DNA of 64,000 nt, taken from positions 1-64,000 of the forward strand of contig JBBPBK010000101.1 in NCBI GenBank assembly GCA_039720395.1, given 5' to 3'. The stretch is from Liquidambar formosana (lineage: Eukaryota > Streptophyta > Magnoliopsida > Saxifragales > Altingiaceae). Below the pieces are notes generated by a model, which saw only the letters and a list, made by a program, of their open reading frames with translations, had not been told where the DNA came from and searched no databases. A program made the translations under genes and the position numbers. Positions 46,744 through 58,974 of this stretch are shown in pieces. Position 1 is the stretch's first letter. Each line of letters begins with the position of its first letter.

Positions 46744-48225
46744 CTATTGCTGACTTTCATCCATAATGACGTGGTCAGCGGGCCATGCAACTATAGTACC
46801 CACAGCTTCTTGTATACAAGTCATGTCAGCTGTAGGCCTCCACAAAAATGCTTCTGGTTTCGAAACAACATCTACCCAAACCCTCACAGCATTAGGTCCA
46901 AGCAGTATATGATGAACAAGTTGCTTTAGATCACTTGTTGACCAACGTCCTTCCGCAACTACTTCTCCCGTCCTTGTCCAATTTAGCAACTTGCACTTGT
47001 CCCCATAAATTGGTCCCTAAAGAACACCATTCAACAACTATATATGATTAGTGTCTCTTATTATATATAAATGCGATTAGAAACAAATAATGCAATGTCA
47101 ATAATACTTTTACTGGAGGAAAAGTAATAGGTATATCAAGATCTTCCTCATTTGCTTGACCTTCATTCTATAAAGTGCAAATGAAAAACATAATTATGTA
47201 CAAGAAGTTGCAAATGTATACGTATTTTCATCTACATAGCTACTTGCCTGGTTTTTCATTAACTACTTGATTAAATCCTCCATATTACTCATCTTATCTT
47301 CCATATTACTAATATTCTGTCGAAACTGTGTGATAGTATCATCCTTCTTTGATAGGACACTAAGTTTTGAAGGGTTAACTCCAAATCCAATCCCTCTTAC
47401 TTCCCCATGACGCTCAGGATCAAATATTTGTGAAAGAGCATCCAATCGAAAGTTGTTCTTAGAGGAAGATGGTAAATCACACGAACATTGTTTCAATTTC
47501 TCCTAAAATTGTATATAAACCCACCATTGTATACGCCAAAGTAGCCAAAGGAAATTAATAGATTTATAATAACAATAAATTAATAAACTAAAAATTAAAT
47601 GAAGGTTCTTACACTAGTGGAAGCAACTACTGCATTAACTGGATTGCCATTCCTTTTAATATGTGCCCTAGTCCAAACATCTGTTCTCGTTATGGGACAA
47701 GAGTCTTTATTTTTTTTCTCCTACAAGAAATAAAAATTATTTAGTAAAAATAACGTTCATATGTTTTTACTGATGAATATAGTAAATAGTGAGGATATTA
47801 CCATGTCATCAGCCAACCTAGCATAGCCTCTACAGCTGCAAGTGTGTGGAAGCTATGTTGACCTCATTTCTTTGAATTTGTTGCTTTTCCCCTAAACCAT
47901 TAATCAAAATTTCAATAAATTTTTAATGAATTTATTTTTTGGATCAATTTTTCAATATATTAAACAAGTTTATTTTTCAAAATATTAATTAAATATATAT
48001 TGAATAAAAACACAATGTACTCACCAAAAATTATGTGCTTGTCTTTTTTGCAATGAAGGCCTTCCAATCTTTGTTTGATTTAATGTTATCAGGCTTCAGT
48101 GCAAGCCTTTCTATTGCATTTGGTTTTTCTCTTATTTTACTAACCATTCTTGATTTTGAGGCTCTCCAAAGTCATCCTGTCTCCTGAAATACGTAGTCTT
48201 TCTGGTACCCTGCACCTAGCGCATA
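46744..48225 (-). pseudogene. CACTA Tnp1/PTTA-like transposase pseudogene
   Basis: Blocks read in order on the minus strand. At about 48170-48020 is KPDNIKSNKDWKAFIAKK. At about 47895-47815 is SNKFKEMRS, then a stop, then SCRGYARLADDM (a PHTxGSKSFARL-like block). At about 47705-47615 is TRTDVWTRAHIKRNGNPVN. At 47496-47263 are DALSQIFDPERHGEVRGIGF and FGVNPSKL plus a coiled-coil tail. At 46989-46744 is GEVVAEGRWSTSD, then GPNAVRVWVDVV and FLWRPTADMTCIQEAVGTIV. These are the conserved blocks of plant PTTA/En-Spm (Transposase_24) proteins and of the Tnp1/En-Spm-like C-terminal domain. Intron-like AT-rich gaps separate them. Stops and missing joins make it non-functional. In intact CACTA elements this is the second gene beside TNP2. 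Confidence 0.75.
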
Positions 48226-48257
48226 TCATTGCTGCAATATAACATTAAAATGCAGTC

Positions 48258-48480
48258 AGTTATTTTTTCCTCTTAAGAAAAGATAATTTTATTTATCAAA
48301 AGAGAACACATACAGTACAATAAATAGCTCCCAAAAGGAGCAGCAACAAGCCAACAAAAAAATTTAAAAAAAAAGTCCTATCAGAAGACCAAAAACTAAA
48401 CTATCTGTATCTTATCAACAACAAGCTAAGATGGAAGCTAATCAATTGTTAATAGGCAGCCCCTTCTATCTGCTTGCACA
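48258..48480 (-). mobile_element. Probable LINE 3' end, truncated
   Basis: On the minus strand the segment ends with GATAAATAAAATTATC and then an A-rich tail. It is preceded by a GGGAGCTATTTATTGTACTG-like segment, the usual look of plant L1-type 3' ends. No reverse-transcriptase block is recognisable nearby. Confidence 0.35.
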
Positions 48481-49800
48481 ACATAGGCAGATATTAGGAG
48501 ATGACATCATCATTTGTCAAGTAAAACTGCCATAATAGCCCAATAAAGCACAAGTAAACTCTACACTCCCAACGAAAATGTAACAACAGTTGACTGTCAA
48601 TATCAAACAAAATAGGAACAGTAGTAGTATAAGCAATTGTTTTTATCAAGAATAAATACCAAATAGCTCTAGTAGGCACATTATATTCCCAAATTGTATA
48701 AATATTTAAGGAATTCATCAATCTTAAAAGCTTCTTTAATCAACATAATCAAATAGGACATTAGTTTTTAAAGCTCCAGAAGTAAAACTGCTGTCAAAAT
48801 AGCCTTAATAGCAGCTCTATTATTTTCCTCTACTCCAGAAAAATAGATTCAAGATAGAAAAGAGAGTACCATCTATCCAACAGAGCTTTCAATAGCCCAT
48901 TAAGAACCAAAACAAAAACATAAACATGGACCAATTACCAGCTAGGTTTTCTGGAACACTTATTAATTCAGCGTGGAGGGTGACCATACCATGTGCGAGT
49001 TGGGTTGAAGGTTTGGATACCTCATTTGAAAAATAAAGAATAAAACACCATAGGGTTAGCTTGGTCGCAACATGCTTGCAACAAGGTAAGGGGCAAGCAA
49101 TAGCAACCTGTCTTCAAAGTTAGTAGCCCTATCAATTGGTAAAACTGACCAAAAAGGAACATAGACTCTACTCTGCACCAACCATTGGGCTTGCATATAA
49201 GACCCAGGTGGTCCATTTGAATGCGAAGGGCTGGACCATTGGCATGATAGACCTAGCCACAATTATCACAGCTTAGGAGACTTATTACTAGTTTTTTGTT
49301 TTTTGTTTATTTTTGCTAGACCTGTTACCTATATGCTATTGTAGACCTAATAATGTTACAGATTAATTGATTATAATGTTAATATAGGAAGAAAAAAAAA
49401 ACTCACAGTTTGCTTGCTTATGGTCGCTAGAACAAATGGTCCACCATAAAGACTACCAAAATAGGTACCCTTTGCAGAATAAATTTTCCTTAAAATGGAT
49501 ACAATTTAACATGTTTCCCTGAACACAAGATTGTGGTCATTAAAAATGGCATAAATATAAAATTTAGCAATTATAATTTCAGAGAGAGAACATAAATCAT
49601 TACTGTATTGTATGAATTTCTTTTAGCTACCACTTGGTTTAAAGTAGAAATGTTATATTCCATTAATAAATCTTTAGCTTCAATCCCTCTAATTTGTTTT
49701 AGCTCCTTGATTTGTCATAGTTCATCCATTATACCTCTAAAGTTTATGTTCATGCCACTTTGATCATTTATTGATTGATGAGAAAATATAAATGAAAAGA
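48481..49800. other. Unassigned stretch between CACTA and gypsy remnants
   Basis: The expected C-terminal half of the TNP2 gene is not found here. Minus-strand open frames (48494-48721, 49022-49216) show no family features. The border between the CACTA and gypsy fragments must lie near its right end, but I cannot place it. Confidence 0.3.
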
Positions 49801-50191
49801 CAAATGAATATTTAGAATCAATTCATTTTATTGAAAGACTGAGGAATTACAATAAAAGACCAGACTAACAGCAACAAGGACTCACAAATTAAATAGACTA
49901 TAAACTAGAAAGAAAATAGGCCAGTCTTAACCCAAACTTTTCATCACAAAGGTTCATGGTGGAATCGGTGAAGCAGTAAGCCCTAAGTAGAATGTAGGAT
50001 CATTAGCTCTTTGACTATTCTGAGGCGTCACTATCTTTTTCTTTCATATCGGTGGCTTCTTGTCCATTTTCCAAATTCATAGCATTTCTATCATCCTGTC
50101 CATGGTCAGCTTCAAAGATTGTCTGAGTCTTAAACTGTTCATTGGAGTGGAGAAAACCCATACTGACGAGGTCTTGGATATCTCCGGGGTG

Positions 50192-50745
50192 CTAGAGGCA
50201 AGGAGATGGGAATTCTTGCTTAATTTCAGAGAGAAGTTTTGGTGGCTCGATATAAGACTGGATTAGGCTAGCTGGAGTTATGTTGGCATGGTATGAGTTT
50301 GTATGGATGGGTAGAGGCTTTAGGACATTTGGGTAGTTGGTGGGCTTGGGAAAGGTGATTACCCCTTGATCAATAAGGTCTTGAATCTCATGTTGCAATC
50401 TGAAGCATTGATCGGTGCTATGCCCCTCATTTTGATGAAAATCACGATACTCATCCTTCTTGAACCAGAAAGATAGTGGCTTGGATATTGAAATTGGAGT
50501 TAGATTAAGAGGCATTAAGAGACCTGATGTTTTTAATTGCTCTAGAGCATGACTCAATGGCATATACAACTCTATGAATTGGCGAGGACCTTATCAACCA
50601 CTTGAATCTTGTGGACCGTCTTTTCAAAGGTCTTAGTCTTGAAGGCATTAGCTTATGGCTTAAGAAACTGTGGTAACTTGGGTCTAACAACCTCAGCAAT
50701 GGGCCTTTGGTTGTCATCTATTTCATTGGGTTAGGCTTGTGGAGT
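50192..50745 (-). pseudogene. Gypsy gag remnant (C-terminal part)
   Basis: The frame ending at 50192 reads MPLSHALEQLKTSGLLMPL, then FHQNEGHSTDQCFRLQHEIQ and DLIDQGVITFPKP. It matches the FHQxHGHDTDQCxxLRHEIQDLID zinc-knuckle region of plant gypsy gag. The first zinc-binding Cys is replaced (YRDFHQ where YCxFHQ is expected). Upstream, in another frame, PIAEVVRPKLPQFLKP and FKTKTFEKTVHKIQVV are recognisable around a stop, and a frameshift lies near 50570. Gag forms the virus-like particle of the element; this copy cannot make it. Confidence 0.7.
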
Positions 50746-50869
50746 TGTTTAAACAATCTCTAAGATATGGGTCAACATTTGCAAGGCTGTGCAGATCATT
50801 TTCTTGAGGTCTTCCATACTAGTTTTATCATTCCCAGCCATATTAATCGATAAAGTGGATGTAAATAAC

Positions 50870-51303
50870 TGCATAATGGATTCCACTCTGACTTCAGCTC
50901 AAAAAGTTATCACGAGTCCAATCCAGCCCTCTATCAAGAACACAATCCCTATTTATGCTTAGTCCAAAAATCTTCTTCTTTTTTTTTTTACCAAAAGGCT
51001 CATGATTGCTCTAAATCTGATAGAATTGACCATAAGTACCATACCCCTAGTTGGACACTTTATGTGGACTGAATTCCACAACATGGAAGATAGAACGACA
51101 CACATGGGACCAACTAATCCTAAGTACCTAGACAGATAGTACAACGGTATCTCATAGATACCATTAACACATTGTAGCTAGGTCTGATACAGCATACCCT
51201 TAGTTACACATGACAACCTAAAAGCAAAGGTGGGTTAACATACCAAGGTTGTAGGATTGGATAACCCTACTTTCCTAAGTGGACAACACAATAGAATACC
51301 ATG
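50870..51303 (-). other. Gypsy leader, part 1
   Basis: Non-coding, with loosely repeated cccctagttggac-like units at 51045 and 51190 that reappear beyond LTR C at 53977 and 54144. The leader continues at 53951-54641. Confidence 0.45.
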
Positions 51304-51308
51304 GACAC

Positions 51309-53945
51309 TGTGAACCCCGGAAATTGGGCCCACAAGGGATTGAAAGAAAATGGGTTTGAAAAAGAAAAAGGAAAGGAGTCGCCACCTTATTTTTTAAAGG
51401 AAACAAGGAAAACCCTAAAAATAGTTTGTTTTAGGAAAACAATTTGAATGACTCCATAAAAAAGGAAAGGCAAAAACCAATCTTTTGAAAACCAAAGAAA
51501 TCGGGGATTCGGAGGCTAAGTTATGACATGGGAAGGTTCTAGGCAAAGCCTATAGGCACCCATGTCACCCTTTCGGTCTCTCAGTTCATTTGGGCTAAAT
51601 CAAGATCTTTCCAAACAAAAATCAGCAAGTATATCATCACAAGAATTGCATGCATATCATATATTTCATTCATCCATCCATGCATAATAAGCACATAAAA
51701 ACAGAAAAAGAAAAAGAAGAAAAGAAAACAAAAATAAACCTAGGATGCTTGGATCCTAGAACGGACTTGAGCCTCACGAAGAGCGCCTACGTACCATGCA
51801 ACGAAATACATGGATCAAAGTCCACGTAGTTCGATTAGAATTAGGGTTAAGACCTAATATAAACCTATGGTTAAAACCCTAGGTTTCCTTATTTGATCAA
51901 AAGAGTTGAATTTGATAGAAAGTTTGATTTTAGGAAAGAAATCCACAAAATGGAAACTTTAATAAAAACCAGAATTTTGTTGGTTAAGGAAACCTCTAAT
52001 TAAACCATAGGATCATATTAAAAATTAACCCTAAATAGGGAGAAGAGAATGAGTTAAGAAGAAAGGTGAATTGGGGCACCTTCACACCCACTTACCTGAG
52101 CGCAATTAGCTCCAAGCATTTAGCCATTTCAGACATAAGCAGCCCTATTTGCCATGGGACAAATACCACACCTATTTGCACCCTTACAAGTGCTCAAAAC
52201 CATGCAAAAACACTAACATGCAAATCTGGACAGAATAGTATTATGGCCTAAAAATCATCCACTAAGCATGTTAACAGCAACACAGCGAACAATAATAAGT
52301 CCTAACATATTCCTAGAACCATATCATGCATAAAAACCCTAAAACATACTAACATGCATGCAAAACTATCATGTTTACTCCATATGAAAAACATATACAG
52401 CAAACACGAAGAAAAACCAAATAAAAAAGTCTACTTTATCATGCTATATGAAAACAAACACGAAACAATGACTCTAAAACCCTAAACTCACAAATATGCT
52501 TAAAAACATACAAAACATACTTTAATCATGCTAAAACCAAACTAAACAGAAATTAAATCATGCATATTAACTAACTAAAGCAATATAACATGATGAAAAT
52601 CCTAACTCTAACATGCAATGACACTAATCCTAGCACAAGGACAAATAGGAGCACAAGAATCATAACTATGCATTAAAAACCTAAAGGACAGCCCTAAAGC
52701 ATGCTAAACAGTAGATAAAAAATAGATATTCCATGTATATTAACTAGCTAGAGTGTTAATACATGATAAAAAAGTCACCTTTAACATGCAATAAGCCTAA
52801 CCCATATGAGAACCTAGTTTAAGCTTGAATAGAGAAGGAGAATACCTTAGGAAGTGGCTCCCCTTGTGTTTGTAATTGTTCGTGGCTCCTCAGGTCTTTA
52901 GAGTGAATCAAACCAACACGAATCCTCCTCTTTGTCAAAGTGGTATCACAGCAAAGAGATCAAAACTCACTCAACTTTGAAAAGAAATAGAAAACAAAAC
53001 GAGAACAAGAGAAAAGAAAAAGTGATTCTCGTCACTTTGCAGCAGTAGCAACTTCAATCGCGTTTTTGGGTATGAAAACGTTGGATTTGGACAAAGATTT
53101 TGAAATACAAAGTTGTAGAGAATTGAATTATCTTTCTAACAAGACCAATTTCATCAAATTCTGACTCCGGATGAAAAAGTTATGATTAAAATACGACTGC
53201 TGGTTTTCAGAAAATCTGCTGCTGAATTATGACAAATTTCACTCCCTCCAAACCCTCTTCTCTCCCTTTGTTTAAAGACATTAAGAGAGTATTTATAGCT
53301 GAAATCTGGAGTTTCCCTTTCCTTCCTGGACTAGGTTTCCTTGGAGAATAATCAAAAGGTATTTTATAATGATAAAAGACTTCTAATCTGAATAGGAAAA
53401 GGAAATTGTCTTTTATAAAAATTGGGAGACTGACCGCTAACACGCATGCACATGTATCGTATGTGCGTACACACACTCATCACATACGTACACGTGTTAG
53501 TGTCATGATAAAAATGGCTAATTTAATAAAATAATTTTCTTTTCATTTTAACCAAAAATCTCATGCTGTGATTCCCACTAATTCTTCAAGGATAATCCGT
53601 AAATAACCACACTAAACTCATCATCAGGGCCACGGGACTTAAGATGATAACCGGTACAAAATTGAACCTAGAAATACCTCATATGCATCCATATGAACTC
53701 CAATTGACAATTTGGAGATCATTCCAAGGTCAAATGAAAAGTTTGGGACTTAAAAGACGATTATGCCCCTTAAGTCACAAAAGCTCTTATTATCCCTCAA
53801 GATCAACTCCAATTTGAACCAAAATTCATATCCATTGTCCTTGTGACTCTAGAAAACTAATGCAAGTGACTAGACTCAAAAACAAAACAAAAACATGCAT
53901 GAAATGATGAGCCCTAGTAAGGTGGTGCAAAAATGGGGTGTGACA
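51309..53945 (-). mobile_element. Solo LTR C, 2.6 kb, with a replaced central module
   Basis: Family ends TGTGAACCCC (51309) and GGGGTGTGACA (53945), with the exact duplication gacac at 51304-51308 and 53946-53950. The outer parts 51309 to about 52850 and 53658-53945 follow LTR A closely. Between them the sequence is unrelated to LTR A/B, including its own TATA box (minus CTATAAATA, 53290-53298). The palindromic box present in A and B is absent. Confidence 0.88.
52850..53657 (-). other. Replaced promoter/leader module of LTR C
   Basis: The module replaces about 890 bp of LTR A (43015-43905) with about 800 bp of other sequence. Within it, 53065-53215 resembles 58208-58350 of LTR F (atgaaaacgttgga-ttgga, caaagttgtagag, agaccaatttcatc, aaaatacga, gctggtttt). 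Relative to the TATA box the shared part lies downstream here and upstream in LTR F, so it was not a simple collinear exchange. Confidence 0.65.
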
Positions 53946-53950
53946 GACAC

Positions 53951-54641
53951 ATAGACAAAGGTTAGACCTAAACTTGATATACCCCTAGTTGGACGGTTAT
54001 CCTTTAAGGGTACAAAGATATACTAAGGACATGGAAACAAATGACCCTAAGTTGTAATGTGAGGATCAATCAGACAATTAGGTAACATAACGACCCAACA
54101 GATTTTCAATCAAAGGTTCATGACTATTTTGACATGTACGAGGTCTAACATAATATGACCTTAGTTAGACAACCCATCCATTAATATGCCTTATGGGGCA
54201 TTGGGTGGGTGGACATACTAGGGTCATTAGATTGGGTTATACCTTGTTCATTTAACCACATAGCATGTATAAAAACGAGCAGCACAACAGTATGGTTTTG
54301 ACATTATAGCAAAGTGATCCAAATGTGTCCTATTCTACATGAATTTAGGTAGTTGAAAGGTTCCCCAATTGCTAGAGAGGTTTTATATCTAACCACATGT
54401 GATTAAAGGAATTCGCGTGGGTCCAACGGTACAACCTACTCATATGATATACCTGAATGACGAACCATTTGGTACGAGGCAATTAGAGTCGATAGCTACA
54501 CCCTCAAAGGTCCAGTGTAGCCGATCATTGGCAAGGATACATCGATGCAAGTATGCAATGCAAAAGAGTGATAGTGATCAATTAATTAACAATGAAATTG
54601 ATTAAGCCCAATAAATAATTTTGAGTTTAGCCTTTAATATT
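53951..54641 (-). other. Gypsy leader, part 2
   Basis: It continues 50870-51303 after LTR C. It holds degenerate repeats around cctagttggac / ccttagttagac and no supported gene. A 68-codon plus-strand frame (54399-54605) is not convincing. Confidence 0.45.
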
Positions 54642-54660
54642 CCTAGTGGAGTCGCCAAAC
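54642..54660 (-). promoter_or_regulatory. Primer-binding-site region of the gypsy element
   Basis: It directly follows the 3' end of LTR F and reads gtttggcgactccactagg on the minus strand. The TTTGGCGACTC..CTGGGGA type of sequence is frequent at this position in plant gypsy elements. The tRNA cannot be named with certainty. Confidence 0.55.
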
Positions 54661-55419
54661 TGTGGATGCCGAAAATCGACTCAGGGGAATTGAGTTTCTA
54701 TTCCACTTTTAAAAGGGGTTTTCAAAAAGCAAAGAAGTCGCCACCTCATTTTTAGGGTACGAGGAAACCACTAAAAGATTTTTTTTGTAAAAACAAATTT
54801 GACTCCATTAATGGAAAAAAGTTGGACTTGGGCTCAAGTGAGCAGCCTACGTACTTCTGACGAAAATCAAAGTTCACGTAGTTCAAACAAACATGTTGGG
54901 GGGAAGAGTTTCACTCCTCGTAGGACTCTATTAGAATCCAATCCATAATCAAACACTTGTTTTTAAAAAACAACTCACTTCTTTAGTTTGAAAACTTGTT
55001 TGATTTAAGATCAAAACCCTAATATAATCCTATAAATAATAAAACTCAAGGAAGCATGCATCATCACATAAACAATTACATCATGACAATGGAATTTAGA
55101 GATTATACCTGACAGAACTGAGGCAAAGTTCTATTTGCAACCTCGGGGTTTTTGAGTTGAAAATCGGGTAAAACTTCTACGCTTTCCAAGCTTTAAGATG
55201 GCCTCAAGGGAGGGAATCGCGAGTCGGGCAGAGCTTCCATACCTTCAAGCTCTAGAATGGGTCGTAAACTAGAGGGTACTAATAGCAACTTTCCCCACTA
55301 ACTATTAAGCCAAGCTCTTCTTTAGAATGAGTATCAAGTGAATGGATACTAATAGGAGCGTTCACCCCACACTTAAGAACTCAAGCTCTTCATTTGCTTA
55401 GGAAAATTCTACTAAGACT

Positions 55420-57921
55420 TTGTGAGGATCTGTTTTCTTAATAAGGATTAATACGGCTTAATATATGATTAGCGTAGTTAATCCCTTGATTTGTTGGATA
55501 ACCTAATGTAAAGGTAATCCATTTGTATGATAATATGATATTATATGTGTTTTGATGCTTATTTTGATGAATTAAGTATCCTAAGTGAGTATTGGGCCTT
55601 ATTTGCAGTTTCGAATTAAGCTGCTGAAATTTGGCTAAGTGTGGGAGAAAAATGAATTTTCGTCAATCTTTATTTTTAAAGATAATTTTTGGCGGTAACA
55701 GAAGTTTATAATATTATAAGACTTCTATGATTTTATGGGATTTTATTAGCATGTTTGGATTGGGTTCCTCACATGTTTGTTTTAGGAAAATCTATCGGGA
55801 GACAGATTTTGTACTAAAACTTGGAAATGAGATCTTGATATATTGGGAATTTGATTTTTATTTTATTTTATTTGGATTCAAATGGGGGGTTATTTGTTTA
55901 TTTTCATTAAATAAGTTAAAGTAAAAGGATAATATAAGAATAAAGAAGATTACTTAAATGTTTTGAATGAAAATAAGGCTGATGTCTGTGCTGATGGAGA
56001 GTTGCCTGAATGACTGTCTATTTTCAGCTGTCTGTATATTTCAGACGATTGAAACATGTTTCAGCCGTTTGAAAGACCATTTTCAGCCAACTGAAAGTTC
56101 ATATCAGCCAACTGAAAATTCCAGAGAGGAATGTTTTGTGTTGGGCACTTTTAGCCGGCTGAAAATATTTTTCAGCCGTCTGAAAGTGTCGGCGAACAGT
56201 TTCAATAAAGGGTTAAAATGACCCTTTTGCCCTCCTTTTCTATATAAACCTTTAACCCACGATTTTCTCTCTATTCTTCCAGCCAAGAGAGAGAGAGAGA
56301 ATGAGAGAGGAAGAGTGACGGGGAGGTCGTGGGTAGCTCGCCAGAGCATGGCAACCTCGATCCGACCCTGACAAGCTCGGATCCATCATAGTTTGGCCCG
56401 ATCTACATGTGTGTAGGGATGGTTTGGCATTTGCATCACTCATTTTTTAGGTAGGGGACATTTTCTCATTTTAAACTCTTGTTGCATGGGGGTTTGGGTA
56501 TAAATCATGTAGATTTACATGTATTTGGTAGTTTTGCATAAATATCATGCATGGGGTATATATTTGCTAGGTTTTACAAATTGTGGGAAACCTAGGGTTT
56601 GATTCGTATCATTTTTGTTATAAAAATGTTGTTTTTGAAATCATTCATTTGAAAATGATTTATGGGGGATTATTTACTGTGATTTTTATGAACCCACCTG
56701 TTATGTGGTTTTCTTGGAAAATTTATATATATAAAATTTTCTGGTTTATATAGGAATTATGGAGTTATTTCAAATGGTTTTCTAAGAACAAACCTACTAT
56801 GTGATTTTTGAAAAATTTATATATAATTTTCCGGATTATGTGAAAATTATGAAATTAATAAATGAAAAGAAAAATGGTGATAATATGGATATGGTGATGG
56901 TGAGGGCTACTAGAGACAGGATTACTGTGGTCCCAAAGGAACGGAATGTCTTGTCGTGTTTTCCTATCCTTTAGTCCTGGGCTACATGCCTGAATATAGG
57001 TTACTGCGGTCCCAAGTAGGGATGTCTTGCTGTGTTTCCTCTTGAGGTTACTTTCTGGACCCAGATAGGGATCCATAGTGTTTCCTCTTATTTCCACGCC
57101 CGAGGGCCCCGTATGACCTGGGGAGGATTTATCAGTTTAAAAGACTGAGGTTATGGATTGCCAGATATGGTGGATAATGATGATTGGCTTATAAGGCCGT
57201 GATATGATATCAGATTATGATGGATAATTCATTTATAAAATGATGACTTTGATAACAAATAACTTGAGTTATTTATTACCTCTTTCAAAAAGGAAAAAGG
57301 GGCATTGGTATTAAATGATTTAACTTTCGCAATTTATTTCATTTTACCTGTGTTAGTTTTATTTATTAAAAGATTATATTGCAAACTAATCAATGGTTTT
57401 GCAGGGTTTTTGAAATGTATATAAACTATGGTTTTTAAAAACCTTGGGTTATTTTGAGAAATGTTTTCCTACTGAGCATGTAGCTCATACCCCCACAGTT
57501 TTCTTATAGGTCATATTTTCAAGCTAAGCTAACCTAGTTTTTTGGAGCACGTCAGCATGCTTGCATTCATGTAGAGAATATTGGAGATAGGCTTGGCATG
57601 TATTAATTTTAATTTCATGGCCTGTAATAAATAATTGAGTAGTGGGATGTATATCTGAATGAGACCCATGTGGCTATGATATAGTCGTAGATTTCTTTAT
57701 TTTTGAAATATTGTGTGGATGGCTGGAAAAGCTTATAAATGCGTTTTCTATAGGTTTTATGACTAGTCGATAACTTGGTATGTCCTATTTACAAACAGGA
57801 CCATGCCAGATTTTCTAAAAATATTTTCAAAAGAATTATTTCTATTAAACATCCACCAAATTTAGCTTTAAAAGTTGTTTTCTTACTACTTAACTAATGG
57901 CCTCCATTTCGGGTCGTTACA
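55420..57921 (+). mobile_element. Solo LTR H, 2.5 kb, Tekay/Del-like, nested in LTR F
   Basis: It starts TGTGAGGATCTG and ends CGGGTCGTTACA, with the exact duplication gactt at 55415-55419 and 57922-57926. It has a TATA box tatataaa at 56241-56248 followed by a pyrimidine/(GA)n leader. A block actgagcatgtagctcat (about 57472) and the ending cgggtcgttaca are typical of Tekay/Del gypsy LTRs. Six phased 16-bp palindromes lie upstream of the TATA box. Confidence 0.82.
56039..56185 (+). promoter_or_regulatory. Six phased palindromic boxes upstream of the TATA of LTR H
   Basis: Boxes near the consensus TTTCAGCCRNCTGAAA start at 56039, 56059, 56081, 56102, 56150 and 56170, with the sixth ending 55 bp before the TATA box. 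Spacings are 20, 22, 21, 48 and 20 bp, close to two helical turns. A half box (ttttcagctg) precedes at 56021. Palindromic, helically phased boxes are what a dimeric DNA-binding protein would recognise. Confidence 0.7.
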
Positions 57922-58974
57922 GACTTGGTGTAGAATGAAGGAGGGGAGGACCCCTATTTATAGCTAGAAAGTGGGTAGAATGGATGGTTTGGATTTAATC
58001 TAGCTAAGGATGATCCAATGGCCTAAAATCAATCTTAAGAGATGACATTTATCTCAAATCTAAGTGATAATTATCAAACATTATCAAAAAGATTGGAAAA
58101 ATCCAGATTAGTTGAAGATATAATGTCAAAATTAAGAAATAAAGTCAAAAAATTAAAAGGATAAGGATTGTGACCAAGTGGACACCTCACTGGCTGTTTG
58201 GCCCTTTATGGCATGAAAACGTTGGAATTGGAAATATTTTATGAGACACAAAGTTGTAGAGCTTTAAAATACCTTTTCAAAAAGACCAATTTCATCCAAA
58301 TTTGACTTTCGAGTCAAAAGTTATGGCAAAAATACGAAAGCTGGTTTTAAAGCATACTTTGGATGAATCTTGCTCATTTTAAGTCCGAATTCATCCATTC
58401 TTTTTTAAAAACATTTTTAATTCAATTTCCCACATATTAAGACTCAAATTAAGTCAAAATTGATCCACAATGGGTCAATTGGCCATAAACCAAGCAAATA
58501 CGGCTCATCGGGGTCTGAAATGCAACTAAGGGTAAAATAAGGGTTTGTATTCCGATTAAGCCATGCTTGTAACCAAAACCTTTTGGAAATTATTTTATTC
58601 ATTTGAAAACATTAATTAAAGCTCAATTAACACCAATGTGGCCATTATTTTAAAAATTGGGATTGAATTAGAAGTCAATTTTAAAGAAAGCTGACGAATG
58701 GAGCTAAACCGAGCACATTATGGATCATCCCTAACCAAATCAATTCCAAAGCTTACCAAACTTTAAACCAAGCCTACAAATGACATTATAAGGACATTAG
58801 GATCATCCCAGGATAAATTTGATGAGAATTAGACATCGAATAAGAATTATGCAAGTGAAATGACATAAATGCCCTTTAAGTCGTAAAAGTTCTTATTAGA
58901 TATCAAGACTTAACCAAATTGAACCCGGAAGATAGCATGGATTCTTAAGGGTGTCTAGAGCCTAAATAAAAAGA

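Noticed and set aside
48494..49262. Open frames between the CACTA and gypsy remnants as the missing TNP2 C-terminus
   Set aside because: None of the conserved TNP2 C-terminal blocks could be recognised.
56039..56185. CRISPR-like reading of the regularly spaced palindromes
   Set aside because: Linkers are only 4-6 bases, the setting is a plant LTR and no cas genes exist; phased protein-binding boxes fit better.
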